Assembly: GCF_001742285.1 (NCBI RefSeq)
Contig: NZ_MIEK01000003.1
Span: 33,169 to 97,168, forward strand
Length of the DNA stretch: 64,000 nucleotides
Direction of reading: 5' to 3'
Source: Enterococcus rivorum
GTDB lineage: Bacteria > Bacillota > Bacilli > Lactobacillales > Enterococcaceae
The position numbers and the translations under genes are program-made. The stretch's first letter is position 1; each line of letters starts with the position of its first letter. Below the pieces are notes generated by a model. That model saw only the letters and a program-made list of their open reading frames with translations. It did no database searches and had not been told where the DNA came from. Shown piece after piece: positions 36,696 through 45,313 of this stretch.

Positions 36696-37073
36696 ATGGA
36701 ACTTATTTCAACAGAAAAAGGAATTGAGCTGATTCACAAAAATGGAAATTGGATAATTAAAAAGGAAATAGGCTTTTCGCCAGTAGAATTATTAGTCGCT
36801 TCAATAGCAGCCTGTGGTGCTTATGTTTATGAAAGGGTTTTAACAAACTCGAAAATAACTTATAAAACCCAGCGAGTAGAAGTAGCTTATGAACGATCTG
36901 AAACTAAACCAGCAAAGCCATTAAGTGAAGTCACTATTACTTTTTACTTAGAAGTGCCAGAAAGTGAACAAGGAAAAGCTGAAAGGGCAACAAAACTGAT
37001 TACTAAAAATTGTCCAGTCATGCAATCTTTAGATCCTGAGATTAAAGTTTTTGAACAAGTAATATTCGTTTAG
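36696..37073 (+). CDS. OsmC/Ohr-family protein
   Basis: The 125-residue protein has the OsmC fold: SPVELLVASIAACGAYVYERVL with the first redox Cys, and TKLITKNCPVMQSL with the second. Members reduce organic hydroperoxides with two cysteines, but the group with CGA/NCPV includes YhfA-like proteins of unknown substrate. Start is the ATG at 36696 after AAAGGAGTG. It is followed by an oligopeptide-binding lipoprotein gene 31 bases on. Confidence 0.83.
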   Translation: MELISTEKGIELIHKNGNWIIKKEIGFSPVELLVASIAACGAYVYERVLTNSKITYKTQRVEVAYERSETKPAKPLSEVTITFYLEVPESEQGKAERATKLITKNCPVMQSLDPEIKVFEQVIFV

Positions 37074-37104
37074 TTACTTATTCGTTTTGAAAAGGGGGAT
37101 TATG

Positions 37105-38736
37105 ATGAAAAAAATTTTAATGGCTAGTGGCTTAGTGTTACTTCTTTTGACAGGGTGCAGCTCTTCTAAAGAGGCGGAGCCGGTAAGTGAAACGAAAAAA
37201 ATCGTTCATTTTACTGAACCAGCAGAATTATTAACGTTAGATACTACACAAGAAGAAGATTTTACCAGTTTTAACGCACAAAATCAGGTATTAGAAGGCT
37301 TGTATCAATTGAATGAAAAAGATGAAACCATTCCGGCAGTCGCTAAAGAACTACCGATAATTAGTGAGGACAAACAAACCTATACTATTTCCTTAAGAAA
37401 AGATGCAAAATGGTCAAATGGTGAAACAGTAACTGCAAAAGATTTTTTATATGCCTGGAGACGAGCTGTAACACCAGAAACAGCACCTTCCTATGCTAGT
37501 TTATTTGTGTCCTCAATTAAAAATGCGGAAGCCATCTATCAAGGGGAAATGGCACCAGAAAAGTTAGGAGTAGAAATACCTGATGATTATACGCTAGTTG
37601 TGCACCTAATCAAACCAATTCCTTACTTTACTTCATTATTAACCTTTGAAACATTTTTTCCTATCAATGAAGAATTTGCAAAAAAACAAGGGACATCCTA
37701 TGGGACTTCCAGCGAGACAACGTTATACAACGGACCGTTTCTTTTAGCTGGTTGGACTCAAAATTCTGATACTTGGAGCTATGTAAAAAATCCAGACTAT
37801 TGGGATGCTAAAAATGTAGCAATGGATGAAATAAAAACAACAGTAGTAAAATCTACAAGTACAGCAGTTAATTTGTATCAAACCGATGAGCTTGATCGAG
37901 TGGTGCTAGATGGTGAATTTTCTAAGCAATATAAAAATGATGCAGACTTTCAAAATCAAAATGACACCAAAGTGGGGTATCTTCGCTTTAACCAAGGGAG
38001 TGGGAAAGCTTTAGAGAATCAGTCTTTAAGAAAAGCAATAGCTTTATCTATTAATCGAGAAGAATTTGTAGAAAATATCTTAGGAGATGGCTCGATTGCA
38101 GCGACAGGCTTTGTTCCTAAGAATTTTGTAGAAAATCCTAAAACAGGAGAAGATTTTAGAACAGAAAGTGGTACCCAACAAAAATTTGATAAAGAAGCAG
38201 CAACTGACGCGTGGAAACAAGCCAAGAGTGAACTTGGTGTAAAAGAATTAAACTTAGTTTATTTAACGAAAGATACAGATACTGAGAAAAAAATTGCGGA
38301 ATATCTAGCTGGACAAATTAGTGAAGTTTTACCTGGTCTTACCCTTGAAATAACGACCTTACCAAGTAATAATTTACAGGATCGCTATTTGTCAGGAGAT
38401 TATGATCTTGTTTTTGGACAATGGATGCCTGACTTTAAAGATCCAATAACCTATTTAGATATGTTTGAATCAACTTCGGGCTTAAATCACGTGAACTATA
38501 GCAATTCTAAATACGATGCCTTGATTCAAGCAGCGATGACAACGGATGCTTCTGATGAAGAGAAGCGATGGTCTGACTTACTTGAAGCAGAACGTCTGTT
38601 ACTTGCGGAAGATTACACAATTGCACCTATCTATCAGCAGCAAACAGCGTTGTTACAAAATAAAAAAGTGACAGGTGTTGTGAAACATGCATTTGGTTCC
38701 CCTTATAGTTTTAAATATATTCGATTAGAAAAATAG
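37105..38736 (+). CDS. oppA: Oligopeptide-binding lipoprotein (OppA family)
   Basis: The 543-residue SBP_bac_5 solute-binding protein begins with a lipoprotein signal (LLLLTGCSSS, lipidated Cys near 18) and has family marks EGLYQLNEKDETIPAVAKE, LRKDAKWSNGETVTAKDF, and RKAIALSINREEF. It captures peptides outside the cell. No permease or ATPase genes adjoin, so it must use an Opp transporter encoded elsewhere; in enterococci such orphan binding proteins include pheromone-binding types. ATG 37105 is chosen for its spacing from GGGGGA; 37102 is possible. Confidence 0.88.
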   Translation: MKKILMASGLVLLLLTGCSSSKEAEPVSETKKIVHFTEPAELLTLDTTQEEDFTSFNAQNQVLEGLYQLNEKDETIPAVAKELPIISEDKQTYTISLRKDAKWSNGETVTAKDFLYAWRRAVTPETAPSYASLFVSSIKNAEAIYQGEMAPEKLGVEIPDDYTLVVHLIKPIPYFTSLLTFETFFPINEEFAKKQGTSYGTSSETTLYNGPFLLAGWTQNSDTWSYVKNPDYWDAKNVAMDEIKTTVVKSTSTAVNLYQTDELDRVVLDGEFSKQYKNDADFQNQNDTKVGYLRFNQGSGKALENQSLRKAIALSINREEFVENILGDGSIAATGFVPKNFVENPKTGEDFRTESGTQQKFDKEAATDAWKQAKSELGVKELNLVYLTKDTDTEKKIAEYLAGQISEVLPGLTLEITTLPSNNLQDRYLSGDYDLVFGQWMPDFKDPITYLDMFESTSGLNHVNYSNSKYDALIQAAMTTDASDEEKRWSDLLEAERLLLAEDYTIAPIYQQQTALLQNKKVTGVVKHAFGSPYSFKYIRLEK

Positions 38737-38744
38737 AATAGATG

Positions 38745-38838
38745 AAAAAGAGTCGTTGAGTATTCTTTGTTCTTTGTAAATTAGGTTGAATATCTGATTA
38801 TTATAGAACAACTATACAATAGCTACTCTTTTTTTTTG
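38745..38838 (+). terminator. Long terminator-like structure after oppA
   Basis: AAAAAGAGT (38745-38753) pairs with ACTCTTTTT (38825-38833) around about 70 bases, ending in a T run. Confidence 0.5.
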
Positions 38839-39384
38839 TGAATCAAACAAAATGTTATTTAATGAAAGCATTAAGGCTTAATTGTGTGATTAAATAGAGG
38901 TTTTTGGCAGTTTATAGAAAGTAATCATATATTTTAAAGAGGAGTATTTTATTAATTTTATCTTAAGCAGAAGACTATTTTTGCATCAGAATAGTGTAAT
39001 TCTGACGGATTATTTCTTATAATTTAGAATAATTCATCAAAAACGATGGAAATTAGACATAAATATCAAATAAACAGCTATAATTCCTCTTGAATTTGAT
39101 TAAAAAACATGTGTTATTAACGTTTTTTTGTAATATTTCAATCTTTTTTTCAAATAGAATAAAAGAAAAAAGAAAAAGAAAGCGTTTGATATATTTTTTG
39201 AATATTTGCAGAAAACCATAGGGAACAGGCGTTTCGAACGTTTGTTTCAGATGTTGTCATGAAAAATGAACACTAGTAAAAAAATGTCATTGTTTTATTA
39301 CCTATGAAATATTAATCGATGATAAAGTATGAAAAGTCGATTACAACGACAACGACTAAATTTTTTTTACGAAGGAGAAACAAC
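38839..39384. other. 545-base AT-rich leader region of the LysM gene
   Basis: No coding region is evident. A loosely cre-like GAAAGCGTTTGATA lies near 39180. No well-spaced WalR box (TGTWA-N5-TGTWA) was found, although the gene type is often WalR-controlled. Long untranslated leaders are usual for secreted cell-wall enzymes of this kind. Confidence 0.35.
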
Positions 39385-39942
39385 ATGAAATCAATTAAAA
39401 CAATTTTACTAGGAACGACTTTAGCTGCAGGTTTAGCTTTCTTTATGGGAACAACGGACGCACATGCTGATAGCCTATATACAATTCAAAAAGGTGATAC
39501 ACTATCTGGTATTTCACACAAAATCAAAGGTGATAACAGCTTGATTGACCAAATTGTTAAAGCAAATAGTTTATCTGATGCTAATATGATTTTTGAAGGT
39601 GAGAAATTAACTATCCCAACAGTAGATGGAACTGCGCCAGTAGAACCAGTTGCACCAGTCCAAGAAGCAGCACCTGTTGTGGAAGAAGCCGCAGCACCAG
39701 TAGCAGCACAAGCGCCAGCAGACTCTTCATCTGCGAAAGAATGGATTGCGCAAAGAGAATCTAGTGGTTCTTATTCAGCAACAAACGGTCGTTATATTGG
39801 AAGATACCAATTAGACGCTTCATACTTAAATGGTGATTATTCACCTGAAAATCAAGAACGTGTAGCAGATAGCTATGTAGCTGGACGCTATGGTTCATGG
39901 GAAGCAGCCCAAGCATTCTGGATTGCAAATGGCTGGTATTAA
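39385..39942 (+). CDS. Secreted LysM protein with transglycosylase-like C-terminus
   Basis: The 185-residue protein has a signal peptide (1-30, cleaved after AHA), one LysM peptidoglycan-binding domain (SLYTIQKGDTLSGIS, about 32-75), an Ala/Pro/Val/Glu linker and a C-terminal domain (AKEWIAQRESSGSYSATNGRYIGRYQL) like aggregation-promoting factors and resuscitation-type transglycosylases. The Glu in QRESSG is the candidate catalytic acid. It likely works on the cell wall. Start is the ATG at 39385 after GAAGGAG. Confidence 0.88.
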   Translation: MKSIKTILLGTTLAAGLAFFMGTTDAHADSLYTIQKGDTLSGISHKIKGDNSLIDQIVKANSLSDANMIFEGEKLTIPTVDGTAPVEPVAPVQEAAPVVEEAAAPVAAQAPADSSSAKEWIAQRESSGSYSATNGRYIGRYQLDASYLNGDYSPENQERVADSYVAGRYGSWEAAQAFWIANGWY

Positions 39943-39966
39943 GAATAAGTTTAAAAATAGACATAG

Positions 39967-39996
39967 AAGCTTGCATGCAAATGCAGGCTTTTTTTT
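39967..39996 (+). terminator. Terminator of the LysM gene
   Basis: AAGCTTGCAT (39967-39976), loop GCAA, ATGCAGGCTT (39981-39990), then T run. Confidence 0.85.
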
Positions 39997-40048
39997 CGAT
40001 AATTTTATCTGGTATAATAGAGGTATTGAAGAAAAGGAAGATAAGAAG

Positions 40049-40450
40049 ATGAAAATGACCAAAGAAAAACAAAAAGAATGGGCCCAGCTTAAATACCTCA
40101 TCATGTCTAGATCGCAGGAAGATTATCTGGAAATTAGGAAACTTTTTCGAGATAATACTTGGGACGAAGCGAAAGAGTTAGAGTTTCAAAAGTACCTTCA
40201 ACATGCGTTGGCTAAAAATCCTACGAAAGGTTCTTTGTTAAATGCTTATCAACATGTGTGGGGGTACTTTAAAAAAATAGCAACGGAAGCAGAAAAAGAG
40301 CGATATTGTCAGTTACTAGAAGAGTTTTCTGTTGAAAAGGACGTTTTTCTCCCTTTCTTACAAATCTTAGCACAAAAATATGACGTAACGTACTTGCTAG
40401 AATCAAAATTGCTTTTTGATGATAATACAAATATAAAGGAGCGAGAATGA
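40049..40450 (+). CDS. DUF1722 (YbgA-like) protein
   Basis: The 133-residue protein matches the YbgA/DUF1722 family: QKEWAQLKYLIMSRSQEDY, then LQHALAKNPTKGSLLNAYQHVWGYFKK. In other bacteria the domain stands alone or is fused to DUF523. Function is unknown, with occasional links to photolyase genes. Start is the ATG at 40049 after AAGGAAG; the longer frame upstream runs through a terminator. The stop overlaps the next start (ATGA). Confidence 0.8.
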   Translation: MKMTKEKQKEWAQLKYLIMSRSQEDYLEIRKLFRDNTWDEAKELEFQKYLQHALAKNPTKGSLLNAYQHVWGYFKKIATEAEKERYCQLLEEFSVEKDVFLPFLQILAQKYDVTYLLESKLLFDDNTNIKERE

Positions 40451-40830
40451 TGAAAATTGAGCATATCGGACTATGGGTAAGTGATTTAGAAAAAATGAAA
40501 GCATTTTACGAAGTGCATTTTGATGCCAACGCGGGAGAATTGTATTTTAATCCTAAAACTGGTTTTCATTCCTACTTTTTATCATTTAAAGAAGGAGCAA
40601 GATTGGAGATTATGACTAGAGCAGATATTCAAAATCGATTCGAAGAAGAAGCACTTGGATTTGCCCACTTAGCTATTTCATTGGCTACAAAAGAAGCTGT
40701 AGATATGAAAGTAAGTAGTTTAGTTGCGGCAGGATACCGTTTATTAAATGGACCACGGACAACTGGAGATGGATATTATGAAGCAGTAATAGAAGATCCT
40801 GAAAAAAATCGGATAGAAATTACTGCATAG
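40447..40830 (+). CDS. VOC/glyoxalase-family protein
   Basis: The 127-residue single-chain vicinal-oxygen-chelate protein begins MKIEHIGLWVSDLEKMKAFYE with the first metal-binding His, includes GFAHLAISL with a second, and ends VIEDPEKNRIEI with the usual Glu. It belongs to the broad glyoxalase/bleomycin-resistance fold; substrate unknown. It is translationally coupled to the DUF1722 gene. Start could be 40447 or 40450, both close to AAGGAG. Confidence 0.83.
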   Translation: MMKIEHIGLWVSDLEKMKAFYEVHFDANAGELYFNPKTGFHSYFLSFKEGARLEIMTRADIQNRFEEEALGFAHLAISLATKEAVDMKVSSLVAAGYRLLNGPRTTGDGYYEAVIEDPEKNRIEITA

Positions 40831-40858
40831 GAAAGTTTTAGGAATGTTTGAAACGAAG

Positions 40859-40888
40859 CAACTTTATCTTAAGTGAAGTTGTTTTTTT
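40859..40888 (+). terminator. Terminator after the VOC gene
   Basis: CAACTT (40859-40864) pairs with AAGTTG (40876-40881), then seven T. Confidence 0.75.
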
Positions 40889-41038
40889 GTTATATAATCT
40901 TTTTTGTGAGATAAGATAATCCAAAAGTAAAATAGTGGTTTGGTTTGAAAGGATAGTTAAAACTTTAGTTGAAATAATATTTTTTTCAAACTGGATAGAA
41001 CTTAAGTTATAATAAACATATTGAGGAGTTGAAGTGTA

Positions 41039-41746
41039 ATGGAAACCATTGATAGTCAGAAAGCAGTTGACTATATCAAAGGAACAGATAGCATTACTTT
41101 TTTAACAGGAGCTGGTGTCTCTACAGAGTCAAGTGTTCCAGATTATCGCTCTCTTTCAGGTGTCTATCAAGGAATTCAACGGCCAGAATATCTTTTAAGT
41201 CATACTTGTCTGGAACAAGAACCAGAAAAATTTTATAGTTTTGTGAAAACGTTGTACCATCCTCAAGCGGAGCCCAATATGATTCATCAAAAGATAGCAG
41301 CATTAGAAGAAACAAAGGAAACTTGGGTAGTTTCACAAAATATTGATGGCCTTCACAAAAAAGCAGGAACGCGTCATTTAGTTAATTTTCACGGGGATAT
41401 TTATGATTGTTATTGCCGAAAATGTAGACAATCAGTTAGATGGTCAGATTATTTAAAGAGTGATGTTCATTCATTTTGTGGAGGACAGATACGCCCGAAT
41501 GTTATTTTATATGAAGAAGGATTAATTGAATCGGCAGTCAAACAAGCGATAAAAGTAGTAGAGCAAGCTTCGGTAATCGCGATTGTAGGAACAAACTTTA
41601 ACGTGCATCCATTTTGTGATTTAATCCATTATGTCAAAAATGAAACTAAAATTTTGGTTATTAATCAAACACCAATTACATTAAATAGACCGGCTTATTT
41701 CTACGAAGGAAATGCACTAGAGATTTTCAATAAAATTAATTTATAA
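41039..41746 (+). CDS. Sir2-family NAD-dependent deacylase with altered zinc site
   Basis: The 235-residue sirtuin has the NAD motif GAGVSTESSVPDYR (24-37), SQNIDGLH (99-106) and catalytic His118 in NFHGD. It should remove acyl or ADP-ribosyl groups from protein lysines. The zinc module is unusual: CRKC gives Cys126 and Cys129, but the second CxxC is His144-Ser-Phe-Cys147 in HSFCGG, and the following FGE motif reads YEE. His may replace Cys as ligand. It is 14 bases upstream of an acetyltransferase-chorismate mutase fusion, suggesting co-expression. Confidence 0.85.
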   Translation: METIDSQKAVDYIKGTDSITFLTGAGVSTESSVPDYRSLSGVYQGIQRPEYLLSHTCLEQEPEKFYSFVKTLYHPQAEPNMIHQKIAALEETKETWVVSQNIDGLHKKAGTRHLVNFHGDIYDCYCRKCRQSVRWSDYLKSDVHSFCGGQIRPNVILYEEGLIESAVKQAIKVVEQASVIAIVGTNFNVHPFCDLIHYVKNETKILVINQTPITLNRPAYFYEGNALEIFNKINL

Positions 41747-41760
41747 AAAGGGGTAATGAG

Positions 41761-42606
41761 ATGGAAACAATAAAATCAGAGCGTCAAAAAATGATTGCGG
41801 GAGAGTTGTATTTCGCTGGTGATCCTGAGTTAGCAACCGCTAGAGTTCATGCGAGAGAACAAATGGCCTTAATAAATAATGAAAAAGATACCTATATTCG
41901 TCGGCAGCTATTACAAGAAACGTTTGGTTCAACGGGAACGGGTGCTTACGTAGAGCCGACAATTAGTTTTGATTATGGATTTAATATTCACGTAGGTAAA
42001 AATTTTTACGCTAACTTTAACAATATCTATTTAGATGTTTGTCCTATAAAAATCGGAGATAATTGCATGTTTGGCCCCAATGTTCAACTTTATACAGCAA
42101 CGCATCCTTTACATCCAGTAAAAAGAAATAGTGGCCTAGAGTACGGAAAACCAATCACAATCGGTAACAATGTTTGGATTGGCGGGGGAGCCATTCTTGC
42201 CCCAGGAGTTGTTTTAGGGAATAACGTGGTTGTTGGTGCCGGTGCTGTTGTTACCAAGTCTTTTCCAGATAATAGCTTTATCGGTGGAAATCCTGCTAAG
42301 TTAATTAAAACAGTGGAGGTAGATGGGCGAGAAAAGGATTCTTCTTTAGCAAATCAACGTGAGAAAGTAGATTCTTTAGACAAAGAACTAGTTGCCTTAT
42401 TAGAGCAACGGATGGACATAGTGACAGAAATTGCTGCCATAAAAAAAGCGACAAACCAACAGATTTTTGACCCTGTCAGGGAGCAAAAAGTGATAGAAAA
42501 AATTAGTTCTTATGTATCAAATAAACAGTACCAAGAAGTTATAGCAGAAACGTATCAAGGGATCATGGATGCGTCGAAAAACTTTCAACAACAACAAATG
42601 AAGTAA
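41761..42606 (+). CDS. Maltose O-acetyltransferase-chorismate mutase fusion
   Basis: The 281-residue protein has two domains. Residues 1-187 are a maltose/galactoside O-acetyltransferase (Maa/LacA) with the N-terminal cap ERQKMIAGELY, hexapeptide repeats and catalytic His115 in ATHPLHP. Residues about 198-275 are an AroQ-type chorismate mutase: candidates for its active residues are Arg200, Arg217, Lys228 or Lys229, Arg240 and the C-terminal Gln/Glu region. It would acetylate a sugar or similar acceptor and, separately, convert chorismate to prephenate. No in-frame break or frameshift separates the domains. RBS AAAGGGG. Confidence 0.85.
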   Translation: METIKSERQKMIAGELYFAGDPELATARVHAREQMALINNEKDTYIRRQLLQETFGSTGTGAYVEPTISFDYGFNIHVGKNFYANFNNIYLDVCPIKIGDNCMFGPNVQLYTATHPLHPVKRNSGLEYGKPITIGNNVWIGGGAILAPGVVLGNNVVVGAGAVVTKSFPDNSFIGGNPAKLIKTVEVDGREKDSSLANQREKVDSLDKELVALLEQRMDIVTEIAAIKKATNQQIFDPVREQKVIEKISSYVSNKQYQEVIAETYQGIMDASKNFQQQQMK

Positions 42607-42624
42607 ATTGTAGGAGGCGATAAA

Positions 42625-43146
42625 ATGGATGGAAAAGAAAGACGAGACGCCATTTTAGCACGATTAAAAGCAGAAGAAAAACCTTTTAGTGCTAGTCGTT
42701 TTGCGAAAGAGTTTCAGGTCAGTAGACAAATTATTGTTGGTGACATAGCTTTATTAAGGGCTGCCGGATATGATATTACAGCAACAGCTAGAGGCTATTT
42801 ATTAGATGCAGAGGTTAATAAGCAAGGAATCATCAGAAAAATTGCTTGCCAACATACCCCTGAGCAGACAAAAGAGGAATTAGAAATTATTATTGATTTA
42901 GGTGGAGAAGTGATTGATGTTGTTGTTGAGCATCCTATCTATGGAGAGTTAGTAGGAGGACTTCACATTAAAAATAATACAGAAATTGCTGACTTTATTT
43001 ATAACTATGAAAAAAGTCGTGCGTCATTACTGTCTGAATTAACAAGTGGCATCCATCTCCATACCATCCGTTGTCAGAATGAAGAAGAATTATTAGCGAT
43101 AAAAAAAGCATTAGCAGAAAAGAATATTCTTTACAAAAATGAATAA
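42625..43146 (+). CDS. niaR: NiaR-like transcriptional repressor (HTH plus 3H domain)
   Basis: The 173-residue protein has an N-terminal winged helix (RDAILARLKAEEKPFSASRFA; VSRQIIVGDIALLRAAGYDI) and a C-terminal 3H domain with histidines in VVEHPIYGEL, GGLHI and GIHLHTIR. This is the architecture of NiaR/YrxA, the niacin-responsive repressor of NAD synthesis and niacin uptake. It is 18 bases after the fusion gene with TAGGAGG. No NAD gene adjoins, except that the upstream sirtuin consumes NAD. Confidence 0.88.
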   Translation: MDGKERRDAILARLKAEEKPFSASRFAKEFQVSRQIIVGDIALLRAAGYDITATARGYLLDAEVNKQGIIRKIACQHTPEQTKEELEIIIDLGGEVIDVVVEHPIYGELVGGLHIKNNTEIADFIYNYEKSRASLLSELTSGIHLHTIRCQNEEELLAIKKALAEKNILYKNE

Positions 43147-43162
43147 AAGAATGTTTGAAATT

Positions 43163-43219
43163 ATTGGACAGAATAGATTTACTTTAAAAGTATTTTTAGA
43201 GCATCAATTTCTGTCCAAT
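43163..43219. repeat. 11-bp inverted repeat after niaR
   Basis: ATTGGACAGAA (43163-43173) and TTCTGTCCAAT (43209-43219) are exact complements. There is no clear T run after it, so it may be a weak terminator or a protein-binding structure. Confidence 0.5.
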
Positions 43220-43273
43220 CACTATTTGTCATTTGTGAAATTTTTAATTATCAAAAGAATATTAAACTGGCTA

Positions 43274-43315
43274 TTTACTTTTTTTGTATTCCATGTATAA
43301 TTGTAAGCGCAACCA
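43274..43315 (+). promoter_or_regulatory. Promoter with overlapping cre-like site before the aldehyde dehydrogenase gene
   Basis: TTTACT (43274-43279), 16-base spacer, TATAAT (43296-43301). TGTAAGCGCAACCA (43302-43315) matches the CcpA consensus TGNAANCGNTNNCA at all fixed positions but one, and covers the start of transcription, where CcpA binding represses. Confidence 0.6.
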
Positions 43316-43404
43316 TTATTTGTGGAGCGCCGATTTTCTGAGAAGAAAGAAACATAGAAATCGTAAGAATCGGTGGGGAAAAGAAAAGGAAAAGGAGAGA
43401 TTTC

Positions 43405-44898
43405 ATGAGTAACAAGGTGAATATCAAACAGGCTGTAAATGACACGTACCAATTGTATATCAATGGTGTATGGACAGATGGTTCTGGGAACAAAAAAATT
43501 ACTAGTTATAACCCCAGTAATGGAGAAAAACTAGCAGAATTTGTTGATGCTACCCACGAAGACGTAGACCAGGCGATCAGTGCAGCACAAGAAGCATTTA
43601 AAACTTGGAAAGATTTAGATGTTATTACTCGCAGTACTATGTTGTTAAAAATTGCTGATTTAATTGATGAAAACAAAGAAAAATTAGCGCTTGTGGAAAC
43701 TTTAGATAATGGGAAACCTTTAAGAGAGACAATGGCGATTGATGTGCCGGCTAGTGCAGACCATTTCCGTTACTTTGCAGGAGTGATTCGTGCAGAAGAA
43801 GGATCAGTAAAAGACTTTGATAAAGATACTCTCTCTATTGTCATTAAAGAACCGATCGGTGTTGTTGGGCAAATCATCCCTTGGAATTTTCCGTTATTAA
43901 TGGGAGCGTGGAAGATAGCACCCGCTTTAGCAGCCGGAAATACAGTAGTTATCCATCCTTCTTCAACAACTTCTTTAAGCTTGTTGGAATTGTTTAAAAT
44001 TTTTGATCAAGTCTTACCAAAAGGAGTAGTCAACTTAATTACTGGAAGAGGTTCTGATTCTGGGAATTATATGTTGGATCATGAAGGATTTGATAAATTG
44101 GCGTTTACTGGCTCCACAGAAATTGGTTATACAGTTGCAAAAGCTGCTGCTGATAAATTAATTCCGGCGACATTAGAACTTGGTGGAAAATCAGCGAATA
44201 TCATTTTTGATGATGCTAATTGGGAAAGAGCTTTAGAAGGCGTTCAATTAGGGATTTTATTTAACCAAGGGCAGGTTTGCTGTGCAGGATCTAGAGTATT
44301 TGTTCAAGAAGGAATTTATGATAAATTTGTTGCAGCATTAAAAGAAAAATTTGAGCAAATTAAAGTGGGATTACCTTGGGAAGATGGCGTACAAATGGGT
44401 GCCCAAGTCAATGATAAGCAACTAGAAGGGATTTTGAAATACGTTGAAATTGGTGTCAAAGAAGGCGCAACCTTAGTAACTGGCGGTAAGAAAGTAACCG
44501 GTTCAGGATTAGAAAATGGAGCTTTCTTGGAACCAACACTGTTAGCAGATGCAAATAATGCGATGTGTATTGCACAAGAAGAAATCTTCGGACCAGTCGC
44601 GACCGTTATGAAATTTAAGACAGAAGAAGAGGTTGTCGCTTTAGCAAATCAGTCAGAATATGGGTTAGGTGGAGCAGTCTTTACACAAGATATTAATACG
44701 GCACTTCGTGTTTCACGTGCAGTTCGTACGGGACGCATGTGGGTAAATACTTACAATCAATTACCTGCTGGCGCTCCTTTTGGCGGCTACAAAAAATCTG
44801 GAATTGGTCGCGAAACACACAAATCAATGTTGGATGCTTATAGCCAAATGAAAAATATTTATATTGTGACCAAAGAAGAAAAAGATGGATTGTATTAA
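43405..44898 (+). CDS. NAD(P)-dependent aldehyde dehydrogenase
   Basis: The 497-residue protein has the full ALDH pattern: PWNFPLLMG near 160, FTGSTEIG near 236, the general base in LELGGKSANI near 260, and catalytic Cys in FNQGQVCCAGSRVF near 293. It oxidises an aldehyde to the acid; the family resemblance is to acetaldehyde-type (AldA/ExaC) enzymes. Strong AAAGGAGAG ribosome site. The cre-like site suggests glucose repression. The gene is monocistronic. Confidence 0.92.
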   Translation: MSNKVNIKQAVNDTYQLYINGVWTDGSGNKKITSYNPSNGEKLAEFVDATHEDVDQAISAAQEAFKTWKDLDVITRSTMLLKIADLIDENKEKLALVETLDNGKPLRETMAIDVPASADHFRYFAGVIRAEEGSVKDFDKDTLSIVIKEPIGVVGQIIPWNFPLLMGAWKIAPALAAGNTVVIHPSSTTSLSLLELFKIFDQVLPKGVVNLITGRGSDSGNYMLDHEGFDKLAFTGSTEIGYTVAKAAADKLIPATLELGGKSANIIFDDANWERALEGVQLGILFNQGQVCCAGSRVFVQEGIYDKFVAALKEKFEQIKVGLPWEDGVQMGAQVNDKQLEGILKYVEIGVKEGATLVTGGKKVTGSGLENGAFLEPTLLADANNAMCIAQEEIFGPVATVMKFKTEEEVVALANQSEYGLGGAVFTQDINTALRVSRAVRTGRMWVNTYNQLPAGAPFGGYKKSGIGRETHKSMLDAYSQMKNIYIVTKEEKDGLY

Positions 44899-44910
44899 GT
44901 AAGAAAAGAG

Positions 44911-44956
44911 AGAAGCAAAATGAAACCAGCATTTGGTTTGTTTTGCTTCTTTTTTA
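44911..44956 (+). terminator. Terminator of the aldehyde dehydrogenase gene
   Basis: AGAAGCAAAA (44911-44920) pairs with TTTTGCTTCT (44941-44950), with inner AAACCA/TGGTTT, then T run. Confidence 0.85.
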
Positions 44957-45313
44957 TGTTTTACAGTTAGAAGATATCCCCCCTTAGACTCCATATGATT
45001 TTTTTTACTAATGATATTTTTAGCAGATATCTTCTGTCAATTATCAGGCTAGGGACTGATATATATTAGGGAATAGAATTGGTATGATGAAAGCAAGTAA
45101 AAAATGAAAAGTGTCTTTAAAGGAAAATAGTAGTGACTTCAGTGGGAAAGTGAAGATAGACTTGCGGTGTTTAAGTCAGAGAAATAATTGTTGACTTTTA
45201 GATATCCGCTCTTCTAATTCAATAGTATACAGCCACAGCCATAACGTGATGTTTCTTCTGTTTTTTCGCTTATTCAGATTTTAAAATAGCAAAATGAAAT
45301 GATGTGAATACAG
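44957..45313. other. Gap with a 10-bp inverted repeat
   Basis: No gene is seen. AGAAGATATC (44969-44978) and GATATCTTCT (45026-45035) are exact complements 47 bases apart. TTGACT near 45191 and TAGTAT near 45222 are too far apart for a normal promoter. Confidence 0.35.

Noticed and set aside
39114..39140. WalR box before the LysM gene
   Set aside because: TGTTAT and TGTAAT occur, but with 11 bases between instead of five.
39890..40048. Longer N-terminus for the DUF1722 protein
   Set aside because: It would run back through the LysM gene end and a strong terminator; a ribosome site precedes 40049.
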